Below, piece by piece: positions 1-8,782 of a stretch of 64,000 bases of DNA. Origin of the DNA: Flaviflagellibacter rhizophilus (GTDB lineage Bacteria; Pseudomonadota; Alphaproteobacteria; Rhizobiales; Methylopilaceae); assembly GCF_033898525.1 (NCBI RefSeq), contig NZ_JAXAFJ010000008.1, forward strand, positions 62,001-126,000, in the 5' to 3' direction. The position numbers and the translations under genes are program-made. The notes beneath the pieces were generated by a model. It was not told the DNA's origin. It worked only from the letters and a program-made list of their open reading frames with translations, and did not search any database. Within the stretch, counting starts at the first letter, position 1. Every line of letters starts with the position of its first letter.

Positions 1-488
1 ACGCAGATTTCGGTGAACCTACCGCATCCACGCCGACGCGCGAGCGCCCAAGTCATCGCCATAAAGGAACATCTGCTGGATCTTCTCGCAGGAGAAACAC
101 AGACGAGGGTAGCAGTGTGAGCTCGCCCTGCGCCCGACCGTTCACACTCCGGTGCAGGAGGACGAGAACAGGGCTCAGACGTTCCCTGCTACTCAGCATC
201 ATGATCCGCGTGTCCGGGGTTCGAGTCACAGCGCCACGATTTAACGACGACATCGGGCGGGCCGGCTGGACAGGATGCCCTGCCGTTCTGCAAAACGAAG
301 GGAGGATTGCGCGCGAGACTACCTTCGCCGAAAAGCGGGCTCGGCTTCGTCTCCTCTTACGCTTGGGCAAGAATTGGAGGCCCGAACGAGCCGGATAATT
401 ACAGGCTCGTCGTTCCCTTCAAGCCGCCGCCAGATTCCGAAGGCCGCATCTCAAAGGCTCTTCAGGCGATCGGCGCCACGCCGGTGAA
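1..488. other. No supported gene at left edge
   Basis: Open frames exist on both strands here, but none has a convincing ribosome binding site, a recognisable protein, or a composition like the neighbouring genes. A T-loop-like GGTTCGAGTC near 217-226 is not part of a tRNA, because its flanks do not pair. The stretch may be non-coding DNA or decayed sequence downstream of the minus-strand glycosyltransferase. Confidence 0.5.
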
Positions 489-1307
489 TCAGCGCGTTCG
501 AAGGCCAGCAGGGCTCAACATCCCCAAAGCCTTCCTTCTGGCACGCCCTATGATCGTTGGCGCCGGCTTCGGCTTGAGATCTTGGGCAGCCACTGAATAG
601 CGGAAATCGTCAGCGGCCTGCAGGGCTCCTTGAGGCAGAAGGTATCGATCCAGCCCGAAGCGAGACCGCATATCCGCCCAAGGCACATACTTGTCGGTGT
701 GGCTCGCCAGGTGGCAGATAAAATTCTCGTCATGCCGTTTCGTGAAGTGATAAGGGCGCGCATTGAAGGCTAGGTGGTCGAGGATCGCGACGGCCGACGT
801 GTTGAGCATCCCGCGCCGCTCCAGCACGTAAACGAAAGCCTCTTGGTCGCTGTTAAGCGTCGTGTACATGCCGAAACGATCTGCGTCCCACCAGTCTCGA
901 ACCGCCTTTCCGTCCGCACTCAAGACATCCTCCAGAACCTCGATTGCTCGCGGCGTGTTGCGGACGAAGTAAAGGCCAGCGTTGATGTAGGACCATTGCC
1001 CCTTCAGGTTTACGGGGCTGCGACAGAAGATGAAGTCTGCCGACCCGGCTCCCTCAATGATGGCTTCCAGCGTCTTGCTGTGGTCCATGAAGAAGGCGTC
1101 ATCATCGACCCAGAAGACCCACTCAGCTCTCGACCGCTTTAACACGCCGATCGCCGCCATTGTCTTCTGATCGAACGGTGATAGCAGCCGATAGGGCGTG
1201 GCGTCGAAGAGGTAATCATACCCGTGCCGCTCGCAGTAGACCGCGTGATTGATCGCGGCGGGTGAGCCGGGCTTCGTGTGTGATGACAGGACCAGTACGG
1301 AAGACAT
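489..1307 (-). CDS. GT34-like glycosyltransferase (GMA12/MNN10-type fold)
   Basis: This 272-residue cytoplasmic protein has the layout of GT34-like glycosyltransferases. The N-terminal part carries YCERHGYDYLF, followed by VFWVDDDAFFMD, whose DDD would be the metal- and nucleotide-sugar-binding DxD motif. Next come INAGLYFVRNT and NSDQEAF, which in this fold lie around the acceptor site. There is no signal peptide or membrane segment. I chose the start at 1307 over a longer frame (to 1400) because AGGAGGGG sits just upstream of this ATG. The donor and acceptor cannot be read from sequence. The gene stands alone, and a hand count of 1021-1080 gives 35 of 60 G+C, lower than core genes of the window. 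Confidence 0.62.
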   Translation of the reverse strand: MSSVLVLSSHTKPGSPAAINHAVYCERHGYDYLFDATPYRLLSPFDQKTMAAIGVLKRSRAEWVFWVDDDAFFMDHSKTLEAIIEGAGSADFIFCRSPVNLKGQWSYINAGLYFVRNTPRAIEVLEDVLSADGKAVRDWWDADRFGMYTTLNSDQEAFVYVLERRGMLNTSAVAILDHLAFNARPYHFTKRHDENFICHLASHTDKYVPWADMRSRFGLDRYLLPQGALQAADDFRYSVAAQDLKPKPAPTIIGRARRKALGMLSPAGLRTR

Positions 1308-1528
1308 GACCCCTCCTAGATAGCGGTTTTCTCGCAGGACCTCGTCCCGCTCCTCAGCCGGCGCTTCATCTGTTGTTTCAAACGCTGCGGCGTATCGCAA
1401 CCCCTGCGTGCATTCCGGCGGGAAAGGCTCATCTCGCGAGGCAGGATAGGCAGAGCTGGTGTCAGACCGGCGCCAGGGGGCTGCGAACGATCTTGCTTTA
1501 GCGGCTGGAACTGACGAGCAGTCTGCTC

Positions 1529-3871
1529 TCAGGCCACCCGGATCGATTCCTGGCGCTCGCTGCCCAGGAACGCGGCGATCTCCGGTGCGGGCACCGGGCG
1601 GCTGAAGAGGAAGCCCTGTACGCCGCAGACGCTGCGTTCGGCGGAGATCACCACCAGCTGCTGCTGCGTCTCCACGCCCTCGACGATGACGTCCATTCCA
1701 AGATCGGCGCTGAGGCGGGCGACCCCGCGCAGCAGGGTCATGGCGCGGGGCTCGACCTCGATGCCGACCAGGAAGGAGCGGTCGATCTTCACCTTGTCGA
1801 GGTGGAAGGACTGCAGGTAGCTGAGGCTGGAATAGCCGGTGCCGAAATCGTCCAGTGCAATCCGCACCCCGAGCGATTGCAGCCGTTCGAGTGAGAGGCG
1901 GATCGTCGGCGTGTCCTGGAGCAGCACCGTCTCGGTGATCTCAAGTTCCAGCCGCTCGGGCGAGAGACCGGCGTCCGCCAGCGCCGCGCGCACGGTGCTC
2001 TCGACATTGCCGCGCCGGAACTGGATGGGCGACAGGTTCACCGAGACCCGCACATCGGACGGCCATGTGGCGCAGGTGCGGCAGGCCTCGCGCAGTACCC
2101 ACTGCCCGATCTCCACGATCAGGCCCATCTCTTCCGCCACGGGGATGAACTCCGCCGGGGAGATCATGCCGCGCTCCGCATGGCGCCAGCGCAGCAGCGC
2201 CTCGCACACGCTGGCGCGGCCGGACTTCACGTCGATGATGGGCTGGTAGTACAGCTCGAACTGCGAGCGCGCGAACGCCTCCCGCAGGTCGAACTCCAGC
2301 TTGCGGCGGGCTTGCGCCTCGACATCCATGTCGGGCTCGAAGAACCTCCAGCCACCGCGGCCCTCGGCCTTCGCCCGGTACAGCGCGATGTCGGCGCTCT
2401 TCAGCAACTGGTCCGCATGGACACCGTGCTCTGGCGCCAGGGCAATGCCGATGCTCGCGCCCACCATGATCTGGTGTCCGTCGATCTCGTAGATCTCGCT
2501 GAGCAATTCGATGATGCGGGCGGCAAGCGCCTCGATATCCTCGCGGCTGCTGACGGAGTTCTGCAGCACGACAAACTCGTCGCCGCCGAAACGGGCCACA
2601 ACATCACTTTCGCGCACGACTTTGCGCAGCCGTTCGGCCACCGCGCAGAGCAGCCCGTCGCCCAGGGGGTGGCCCAAGGTGTCGTTGACCTGCTTGAACT
2701 CATCAAGGTCGACGAAGAGCACCGCACGCGGGACAGGCGGCTGGTGTTCCGCCAGCAGGCGGTCGAATTGCTCGGTGAGGAAGGTCCGGTTCGGCAGCCC
2801 GGTCAGCGAGTCGAAGCGCGCAAGGTGCTCGATCTTGGCCTCGGCGATGCGCCTTTCCGTGATGTCCTCCACCACCAGCACGCACCCGCCCGCCTCCATC
2901 GGCTGGGCCGCCAGTTCCAGAGTGCGGCCATCGCCAAGTTCGCTCATGAAGGGTAGGGTCCGGCGCGTCGCCGCCACGCGATCCAGGAACTGCACGGCGA
3001 ACGTCTCCGCCGCCGCTCCGCGAAGAAGGCCGATGCTGAGCATTTCCGCCAGCAGATCGTTCCCGGCCATGCCCCGTCGGTCCCGCGCGGTGTTGAGGCC
3101 GAACAGTGTTGCGAAGCGCTGGTTCGCCACGACAAAGCGTTGATTGGCATCCAGCATGCACAGGCCTTGCGGCATGTTGTTCAGGGCGGTGTCGAACTGC
3201 GTCGCGAGCGTCTTGATTTCATGACTGGCGATCACGGCATCGAACAGGATGCCGCGCAGCCGTGCCGAGATGATGCGGATGCTCAGGAAGAAGGGGACCA
3301 GCAGCGCCGCAAGGAAGAAGTAGGGCGCGCTGTTGCGCATCAGGAGCGCTGCGATCATCGGCACCGCGGCGCAAATCGTCTGGGTGACCACCAATTGGTC
3401 GCTGCTGAAGTTGCGGCCGGTGATGCCGACCAGATACGCGATCACCACGGCGAAGCTGATGAGATGGACCGCGGCGTCGTCGGTGCGCGAGAAGCACAGG
3501 AAACACCAGATGCCGAGAAGGCCGACATAGGCTGCCGACACCACGATGTAGCGGCGCTCCCAATAGTGCGCGACATCCGGTGACTTCGGCTGCGGCTGCC
3601 GTGCGTAGGCCTTCATCTCGGCCGCCCGCACCACGCCGATAAGGCCCATGAGCGCCGCACAGGCCAGCAGGAGCACGTCCCCGGTGCGCCAGAAGGTGAC
3701 AGCTGCGGCCAGTGCGGAGCTCAGAGTGCCCGCGAACAGCGATCGTGCATCAGAATAGAGTGCGTCTACCGTCGAGACATAGACCTGCGAAGGCAGGCTC
3801 TCGTGAGCTGCCTGGGGCACGCGGCGAGAGGTCTGACGCAAACGACCAAGGGCGCGAAGCGGATTGTCCAC
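1529..3871 (-). CDS. Membrane-bound diguanylate cyclase/phosphodiesterase (PAS-GGDEF-EAL)
   Basis: This 780-residue membrane protein makes and/or degrades cyclic di-GMP. Several hydrophobic segments lie at about residues 45-80 and 105-200. A PAS-like sensor follows at about 225-340, then a GGDEF domain with the intact motif ARFGGDEF near residue 430. An inhibitory-site RxxD (RESD) sits five residues before GGDEF. The EAL domain begins near 525 with an intact CEALLRW and later DDFGTGYSS. Both catalytic signatures are intact, so the net activity cannot be predicted. The GTG at 3871 has GGAGG upstream; a TTG at 3994 gives a longer alternative. It is divergent from the FeeM-like gene, about 180 bp away. 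Confidence 0.9.
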   Translation of the reverse strand: MDNPLRALGRLRQTSRRVPQAAHESLPSQVYVSTVDALYSDARSLFAGTLSSALAAAVTFWRTGDVLLLACAALMGLIGVVRAAEMKAYARQPQPKSPDVAHYWERRYIVVSAAYVGLLGIWCFLCFSRTDDAAVHLISFAVVIAYLVGITGRNFSSDQLVVTQTICAAVPMIAALLMRNSAPYFFLAALLVPFFLSIRIISARLRGILFDAVIASHEIKTLATQFDTALNNMPQGLCMLDANQRFVVANQRFATLFGLNTARDRRGMAGNDLLAEMLSIGLLRGAAAETFAVQFLDRVAATRRTLPFMSELGDGRTLELAAQPMEAGGCVLVVEDITERRIAEAKIEHLARFDSLTGLPNRTFLTEQFDRLLAEHQPPVPRAVLFVDLDEFKQVNDTLGHPLGDGLLCAVAERLRKVVRESDVVARFGGDEFVVLQNSVSSREDIEALAARIIELLSEIYEIDGHQIMVGASIGIALAPEHGVHADQLLKSADIALYRAKAEGRGGWRFFEPDMDVEAQARRKLEFDLREAFARSQFELYYQPIIDVKSGRASVCEALLRWRHAERGMISPAEFIPVAEEMGLIVEIGQWVLREACRTCATWPSDVRVSVNLSPIQFRRGNVESTVRAALADAGLSPERLELEITETVLLQDTPTIRLSLERLQSLGVRIALDDFGTGYSSLSYLQSFHLDKVKIDRSFLVGIEVEPRAMTLLRGVARLSADLGMDVIVEGVETQQQLVVISAERSVCGVQGFLFSRPVPAPEIAAFLGSERQESIRVA

Positions 3872-4052
3872 GCCGCATCTTGCCTCCGAAATAATTACGA
3901 AGAGGTACCGATTTGCAGAAAAACGCTCCCAATCCGGGGTGCGCCGATTCAACCACGCAAATAAAATCTTCGTTTGGGCACCGGATAACTTCAAACGTAG
4001 TTAACAAAAGGTTAATTTGTCCTCAGCTGGAGCGGCGGCTGGAGGATGCATC

Positions 4053-4814
4053 ATGGCGGGTGGCACAGGACAGGCGAAGAGCTTCTCGGACAAGCTTTCC
4101 GAATTCATCGATCTGGTGGACTACCGGCCCGTAAGGACGGTCGAGGAGCGGGAAGCCGTTTTCCGTCTTCGCCACGACGCCTATGTTCGCGAAGGAGCCA
4201 TCGAGCCGAACGCCGCCCGGCGCTTTACCGATGCTTACGACGATCTCCCGAATTGCTGGATCTTCGGCATCTACATCGATGATGAGCTTGCGAGTTCGAT
4301 CCGGATACATGTCGCTTCGCCTCGCAATGCGCAGGCGCCGGGAATGAGCGTATTCCCGGACTTGCTCCAGCCGGAACTGGATCAGGGCCGCACGATCATC
4401 GACCCTACGCGCTTCGTTGCCGACGAGCGGCAGGCGCGCCTGCATCCTGAGCTGCCTTACGCAACGGTGCGCCTCGGTTTTGTCGCCTCGGAATATTTCG
4501 ACGCGGACATCGGTCTTGCCACCGTGCGTGCGGAGCATCAGGCTTTCTACAAGCGGCTGTTCGGCCTGAAGCCGCTTTGCCTGCCGCGTCACTACCCAAG
4601 CCTCGCAAAGCCGATCAGCCTGATGGCGATCCACTATCCGACGGTGCGACAGGGCATCATGGCGCGATATCCGTTCCTGACGTCGACGGCGGCGGAACGG
4701 GAAAGGCTGTTCGGGGAACCGGCGTCGACCGGCAGGACCGTGGTGCCGCTACGGCTGCCGCCGCTGGAGTCCGGCACCGGGATCGTTCCCCGCCATGCGG
4801 CGGCACACGCCTAG
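4053..4814 (+). CDS. FeeM-like N-acyl amino acid synthase (GNAT / autoinducer-synthase fold)
   Basis: This 253-residue protein resembles the FeeM / N-acyl amino acid synthase branch of the acyl-homoserine-lactone-synthase-like GNAT fold. These enzymes move a fatty acyl chain from acyl carrier protein to an amine. Visible marks are VFRLRHDAYVREGAIEP near the N-terminus, an ASSIRIHVA strand, IDPTRFVADE, and a C-terminal half with ATVRAEHQAFYKRLF. There is no signal peptide. The ATG at 4053 has GGAGG seven bases upstream, so the longer frame from 4017 is rejected. The amine acceptor is unknown. It is divergent from the cyclic di-GMP protein, and its 3' end lies three bases from the convergent hydrolase. 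No LuxR-type regulator is adjacent. Confidence 0.75.
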   Translation: MAGGTGQAKSFSDKLSEFIDLVDYRPVRTVEEREAVFRLRHDAYVREGAIEPNAARRFTDAYDDLPNCWIFGIYIDDELASSIRIHVASPRNAQAPGMSVFPDLLQPELDQGRTIIDPTRFVADERQARLHPELPYATVRLGFVASEYFDADIGLATVRAEHQAFYKRLFGLKPLCLPRHYPSLAKPISLMAIHYPTVRQGIMARYPFLTSTAAERERLFGEPASTGRTVVPLRLPPLESGTGIVPRHAAAHA

Positions 4815-4817
4815 CGT

Positions 4818-5678
4818 TCAGGCGAAGCACTGGCCGATCGTCGTCGGCGCGGCCTGTGGCCGCGCTGCCACGTCCGCTACGAAGGCGCCTAACAACTCGT
4901 TGAAGGCGGCGGGCGTCTGCAGGAATGGCGCGTGTCCCGCACCGCCCAGGACGTGGCATCGTCCACGCCAGAGATTGCCGTACTGAATCCCTTCCAGGTA
5001 GTCGAGGCGCGCGAAAGGCTCGTTGTCGCCGTTGACCACCGCAATCGGTTCGGGCGCCTGCTCCACGGTGGACCTCTGGTCGGCCGACATGCCTTTCATC
5101 ATCGACCAGAACAGCGCGGGTCGCGCCCGGACATCGGTGCGTGCGATCATCTGCATCACGCGCTCATCCGCTGCGTCCCCGAAGCAGATCGCCGCGAAGC
5201 GCCGCATCTCGACCGGGGCGAGCCTTGCGCGGGTGGCCAACAGAAGTCCCAGGCTCACATGGAAGCCGCGCATCAGGCCGAGAATGCCGGTCGCAGTTGG
5301 AGGCGTGCCCACGATCATGAGCCCTCTGACACCAAGTCTGCGGCTCAGCATTTCGATGCCGATATGCCCGCCGAGCGACCAGCCCATCACTACCGCTTCT
5401 GCGACGCCGAGGCCTTCCAGTACCGCGAAGGCGGCATCGGCATAGCCGGCGATTGAGTAGGCTGCGGGATCTACCGCGTCGGACGAGTCCCCGTGTCCGG
5501 GGAGGTCCATGGCAATAAGCCGCAAATTGCGGAGTTCCGGGGCCTCAAGCTGCTCGCGGAAAACGTCCTTGCCGTTCGAGTTGCCGTGGATCAGCAGCAC
5601 AGGCGTGCCGGTACCACCGGTGTCGGCGACAGCGATATCGGCATTCGCGGTGTGAATGGTTCTGCGAGCGGAGGTCAT
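4818..5678 (-). CDS. Alpha/beta-hydrolase
   Basis: This 286-residue cytoplasmic hydrolase shows the standard alpha/beta-fold markers. They are an oxyanion HGNSNG near residue 31, DLPGHGDSS near 80, the nucleophile elbow GWSLGGH near 120, an acid in NGDNEP near 218, and a histidine in GGAGHAPFL near 248. The triad is therefore probably complete. The substrate is unknown; esterase, lactonase and haloalkane-type activities all use this scaffold. It is convergent with the FeeM-like gene. It is tempting to link a hydrolase with an N-acyl transferase, but they are on opposite strands and this is only positional. Confidence 0.8.
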   Translation of the reverse strand: MTSARRTIHTANADIAVADTGGTGTPVLLIHGNSNGKDVFREQLEAPELRNLRLIAMDLPGHGDSSDAVDPAAYSIAGYADAAFAVLEGLGVAEAVVMGWSLGGHIGIEMLSRRLGVRGLMIVGTPPTATGILGLMRGFHVSLGLLLATRARLAPVEMRRFAAICFGDAADERVMQMIARTDVRARPALFWSMMKGMSADQRSTVEQAPEPIAVVNGDNEPFARLDYLEGIQYGNLWRGRCHVLGGAGHAPFLQTPAAFNELLGAFVADVAARPQAAPTTIGQCFA

Positions 5679-5823
5679 TACATCCTGTCGGTCCCGCTAG
5701 AATCACGAGCAAAGGTGTACGAATCCTTGCTGTGCTGGCGGTTTCACCTAATGCGTTGGTATAGACCGTGCCGGATGCGTGGGTCGCGCTCGCGGGGCGC
5801 GGCCTTGAAGACGGGGATTGGCG

Positions 5824-6642
5824 ATGCTTAAGGATGAGGGCGGGGCCTACGTTCTGGGCCATAGCGACCGTGAGCTTGCGCGGCTCGAACGGCAGGCCGG
5901 CTTCTTTGCCGACATGACGCGCGACGTGCTGCTTCGCGCAGGCCTGAAGCCCGGCATGAAGGTGCTCGATCTCGGCTGCGGGGTCGGGGACGTCTCGTCC
6001 ATCGCCGCTGACCTGGTCGGAGACGGGGGAGAGGTGCTCGGCCTCGATATATCTCCCGAAGCGATCGGCATCGCAGGGCGCCGCATGAAGGCGACAGGCC
6101 GGGATCACGTACGTTTCGAAGCCTCGACGATCGAAGCCTTTGACCGCTTTTCCGATTTCGATGCGGTGATCGGTCGTTTCATCCTCGTTCACATCCCGGA
6201 TCCTGCATCGCTGATCCGCGAGGTCGCGGGCCGGATGCGCGCCGGTGCCATCCTGTCCTTCGTGGAGATGGATATGAGCACCGCGACCGCTCTGCCGCAT
6301 CTGCCGCTGCTCAGCCGCAACATCGACCACATCTGCGAAGTCTACCGACGCGCCGGACGCCAGATGGACATGGGTTCGCAGCTCTTCGCCGCGTTCCGCG
6401 CAGCGGGGCTGAACCCGGACCTCATCGGGTTCACGCGCATCGGGAGCGGGAAGGAAGAGGCGGGCTTCGAGTTCATGGCTGAATCGGTGCGCAGCCTGCT
6501 GCCGTTCATTGAGAAACTCGGCATCGCCACCCCCGAGGAGATCGGCATCGGCGATCTGCAGGATCGGCTTCGTGCAGAAGCTTCCGACGGCGAATACTGC
6601 GTATTTTATCCCCGTCTGATCGGTGCCTGGGCATCTGTCTGA
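5824..6642 (+). CDS. Class I SAM-dependent methyltransferase
   Basis: This 272-residue protein binds S-adenosylmethionine through motif I, VLDLGCGVGD, near residue 44. Motif II-like GLDIS follows about 20 residues later and FDAVIGRF near 115. The helical C-terminal half probably shapes the substrate pocket. It lacks a signal peptide. The ATG at 5824 is used; a TTG two codons upstream is possible. The acceptor is unknown: similar proteins methylate small molecules, quinones or lipids. It is divergent from the hydrolase, with about 145 bp between them. Confidence 0.8.
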   Translation: MLKDEGGAYVLGHSDRELARLERQAGFFADMTRDVLLRAGLKPGMKVLDLGCGVGDVSSIAADLVGDGGEVLGLDISPEAIGIAGRRMKATGRDHVRFEASTIEAFDRFSDFDAVIGRFILVHIPDPASLIREVAGRMRAGAILSFVEMDMSTATALPHLPLLSRNIDHICEVYRRAGRQMDMGSQLFAAFRAAGLNPDLIGFTRIGSGKEEAGFEFMAESVRSLLPFIEKLGIATPEEIGIGDLQDRLRAEASDGEYCVFYPRLIGAWASV

Positions 6643-6756
6643 CGCAACCTGAAGTGGTTTTTGCTTTTAAGTTGCGTGCTTGATCTTTAACCCCTGCAGA
6701 ACTTCTACGCACTAGAATGTACCGCTTCAGTGTAGCTGGACATCGGATTCGAAGGC

Positions 6757-8028
6757 ATGCGGACGAGAGCAAAAGGTTTGGCAACAGCAGGTATCGGCGC
6801 GGCCGTCCTGCTGGCGGCGACTTCGGGTGCCTCGGCTGGCGCGTTTCTCATCCGCAGCCAGAGCGCGGCCGGCTTCGGCAGTGCTCTGGCCGGCGTCGCC
6901 GCCGGTGACCGCCTGTCCTACAGTTACTGGAACCCGGCCGTTCTCGGGACCATCCACGATTTCCGGGTCGAGGCCAACGCCGCGGGCATCTTCCCGTCCT
7001 TCGACATCGAGCCTGACGCCACGACGAACGCATTCGTCGCGGGAGCGGGTGGGACGCCTTCCGGCTCCATCGATGTCGGCAAGAACGCGTTGGTGCCGTC
7101 CTCCTATGCCGCATATGCGTTGACCGAGAATCTGACGGCCGGTCTTGTTCTGTCGAGCCCCTTTGGCCTCGCAAGCGAGTCTCCGAACAACTGGGCGGGG
7201 CAGATCTACTCTCGCTCCTCCGAGATCTTCTCGCTGAACGTCAATCCCATGCTGGCTTATCGCGTCAACGATATGCTGACAGTCGGTGCCGGCGTGCAGG
7301 CGCAATACTTCAAAGCCACGTTGAGCCAGGCGGCAGGTATCGAGCCAGGCGCGCCGGATGCGGAACTCGACGCCAACGACATTGGCTTCGGCTTCAATCT
7401 CGGAATACAACTGCGGCCTTGGCAGGGCACATCCATCGGACTGGGCTACCGCTCGTCCATCGAGCATGATCTGGAGGGCGACCTGACCTCGCCGCTCGGT
7501 CGGTTCGACGTCGGGACGACCCTCGACACGCCTGACGTCCTCAGCCTCGGCATCAGCCAGGCCGTCAGTGATCGCATGCGCCTGCTGGGAACCGTTGAAT
7601 GGGATCGCTGGAGCCGGCTGGACGGCGACCTTCCGGTGGCGGCCTCCAATGGTGCGGTCCTCACGAGCCTGTATCTGGATTACCGGGATGGTTGGCTCTA
7701 CTCCGTCGGCGCTGAATATGACGCGTCCGACAAGCTGACCGTGCGCGCTGGCATCGGCTATGAGCGGGTGCCGCTCACGGTCGAGAACCGCGACACCCGT
7801 TTGCCCGAGTCAAACCAGGTCATTCTCTCGACCGGCCTGTCCTACAAGTACAGCAACCGCCTCTCGGTCGATCTCAGCTACCTCTATAGTTTCGGCGTGG
7901 GCGACGACCGGATCAACATCCAAGACGGCAACGACCGCTTCCTCGGCCAGCCGTTCAGCGCCTCGTCGGAACTGGATGTCAGCATCCTGTCGGCCGCTGT
8001 CAGCTACCGTTTCGGCGTCGCCGACTAG
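6757..8028 (+). CDS. FadL/OmpP1-family outer membrane transporter
   Basis: This 423-residue precursor starts with a signal peptide (about 27 residues, cleavage near ATSGASA/GAFL). It continues as an outer-membrane beta-barrel of the FadL/TodX family, which lets long-chain fatty acids or other hydrophobic compounds diffuse through the outer membrane. Family marks are the mature N-terminus with SQSAAGFGSALAG and YWNPAV, alternating aromatic strands, SIDVGKNALVPSSYAAYAL, and a terminal strand ending AAVSYRFGVAD. The length is close to that of E. coli FadL. It ends at an imperfect hairpin shared with the convergent DUF892 gene. Confidence 0.88.
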   Translation: MRTRAKGLATAGIGAAVLLAATSGASAGAFLIRSQSAAGFGSALAGVAAGDRLSYSYWNPAVLGTIHDFRVEANAAGIFPSFDIEPDATTNAFVAGAGGTPSGSIDVGKNALVPSSYAAYALTENLTAGLVLSSPFGLASESPNNWAGQIYSRSSEIFSLNVNPMLAYRVNDMLTVGAGVQAQYFKATLSQAAGIEPGAPDAELDANDIGFGFNLGIQLRPWQGTSIGLGYRSSIEHDLEGDLTSPLGRFDVGTTLDTPDVLSLGISQAVSDRMRLLGTVEWDRWSRLDGDLPVAASNGAVLTSLYLDYRDGWLYSVGAEYDASDKLTVRAGIGYERVPLTVENRDTRLPESNQVILSTGLSYKYSNRLSVDLSYLYSFGVGDDRINIQDGNDRFLGQPFSASSELDVSILSAAVSYRFGVAD

Positions 8029-8053
8029 CAGTCAGAGCACACATGCGCGTCGA

Positions 8054-8084
8054 GGCCACCCGGTCCCTTCGGAGCCGGATGGCC
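8054..8084. terminator. Hairpin between convergent genes
   Basis: Arms GGCCACCCGG (8054-8063) and CCGGATGGCC (8075-8084) pair except for one position, around an 11-base loop. No T-run follows on either strand, so it is a structural candidate for a bidirectional terminator and not a classic one. Confidence 0.4.
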
Positions 8085-8109
8085 TAGATCAGTCGAGCGA
8101 AGGCAGCAT

Positions 8110-8622
8110 TCACACCTTTGCGGTGTGACCCTGCTCCGAGAGCATCAGGAAACGACGGGTCACCGGCTCGATATTGTTCTCGATCCAGCTAGCCATTGCG
8201 ATCTCCTCGCCGAGCGTCTGCTCGAGGGCCGATACGTCGCGGGTGTTGCCGCTCGCTTCGGCCAGGGTGATCAGCGACTTGTAGCTGGCGATCTCGAAGT
8301 TCTCGAACGCATAGTTCGCGAAGGTGTTCTTCAGGATCTCGTCGCCTGCCACCGAATGGCCAAGAGCGGCCATGGCGCCGCTGAAGGAAAGGGCGGTGTC
8401 CTTCAGGGCCGAATGGGTCTCGTTCAGGTTCTGCAGCAGCCCCTCGAGTCGGGTGATCTGCTGTTCGGTCTCGGCGCTGTGCATCTCCAGCTGCCTCAGA
8501 ACGTCCGGATAGTTTTCCAGCCGGGAGATCTGCGGCTTCATGATCGAAAGAGCCTGGTTCTCAAGCGCATGCGCGTTGCGCAGCGCCGTGATGTAGAGCT
8601 CGTGGGCGTAGGTGTCGGCCAT
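8110..8622 (-). CDS. DUF892 / YciF-type ferritin-like stress protein
   Basis: This 170-residue soluble protein belongs to the DUF892 (YciE/YciF) family, four-helix ferritin-like proteins tied to general stress responses. Visible are the N-terminal YAHELYITALRNAHALENQ, an acidic/histidine helix EMHSAETEQQITRLEGLL, and FENFEIASYKSLITLA followed by LEQTLGEEIAMASWI. These helices carry the Glu and His residues expected for a diiron site. The ATG at 8622 has AGAGGA upstream. A candidate EcfG promoter (GGAAC-N17-GTT) lies at 8654-8678 on the same strand, which fits general stress control. It is divergent from ku. Confidence 0.85.
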   Translation of the reverse strand: MADTYAHELYITALRNAHALENQALSIMKPQISRLENYPDVLRQLEMHSAETEQQITRLEGLLQNLNETHSALKDTALSFSGAMAALGHSVAGDEILKNTFANYAFENFEIASYKSLITLAEASGNTRDVSALEQTLGEEIAMASWIENNIEPVTRRFLMLSEQGHTAKV

Positions 8623-8653
8623 GTAGTCCTCTCGCACGGTGAACGCTGAATCC

Positions 8654-8678
8654 AACAGCGACCGCAACGCCCGGTTCC
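8654..8678 (-). promoter_or_regulatory. Candidate EcfG (general stress sigma) promoter
   Basis: On the minus strand GGAAC (8678-8674) is followed by 17 bases and then GTT (8656-8654). This matches the alphaproteobacterial EcfG/RpoE2 pattern GGAAC-N16-cGTT, with T in place of the lower-case C. The -10 lies about 31 bases before the start codon of the DUF892 gene, a family commonly in this regulon. Confidence 0.6.
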
Positions 8679-8782
8679 CCCACGCCTCGGGCCGGTACGG
8701 TTCAGGACCGTTCTTCTGTGTGTGGAGTCGGAACGATTCACCGCTGAAAGGACTCGGACTCCCGCAGTTCGGAGTCGATGTC

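Noticed and set aside
200..245. Possible tRNA from a GGTTCGAGTC T-loop-like string
   Set aside because: The flanking bases do not form a T stem, and no acceptor or anticodon arm can be drawn.
3746..3875. Short minus-strand frame starting at an ATG with a good ribosome binding site inside the GGDEF/EAL lead
   Set aside because: It lies wholly within the coding region in another frame and codes for nothing recognisable; the same site fits the GTG start at 3871.
8700..8713. GTTC-N6-GTTC upstream of ku as an SOS box
   Set aside because: Spacing is six, not seven; LexA repeats in this group need seven.
8730..8755. GGAAC upstream of ku as an EcfG promoter
   Set aside because: No GTT or TT at the required distance.
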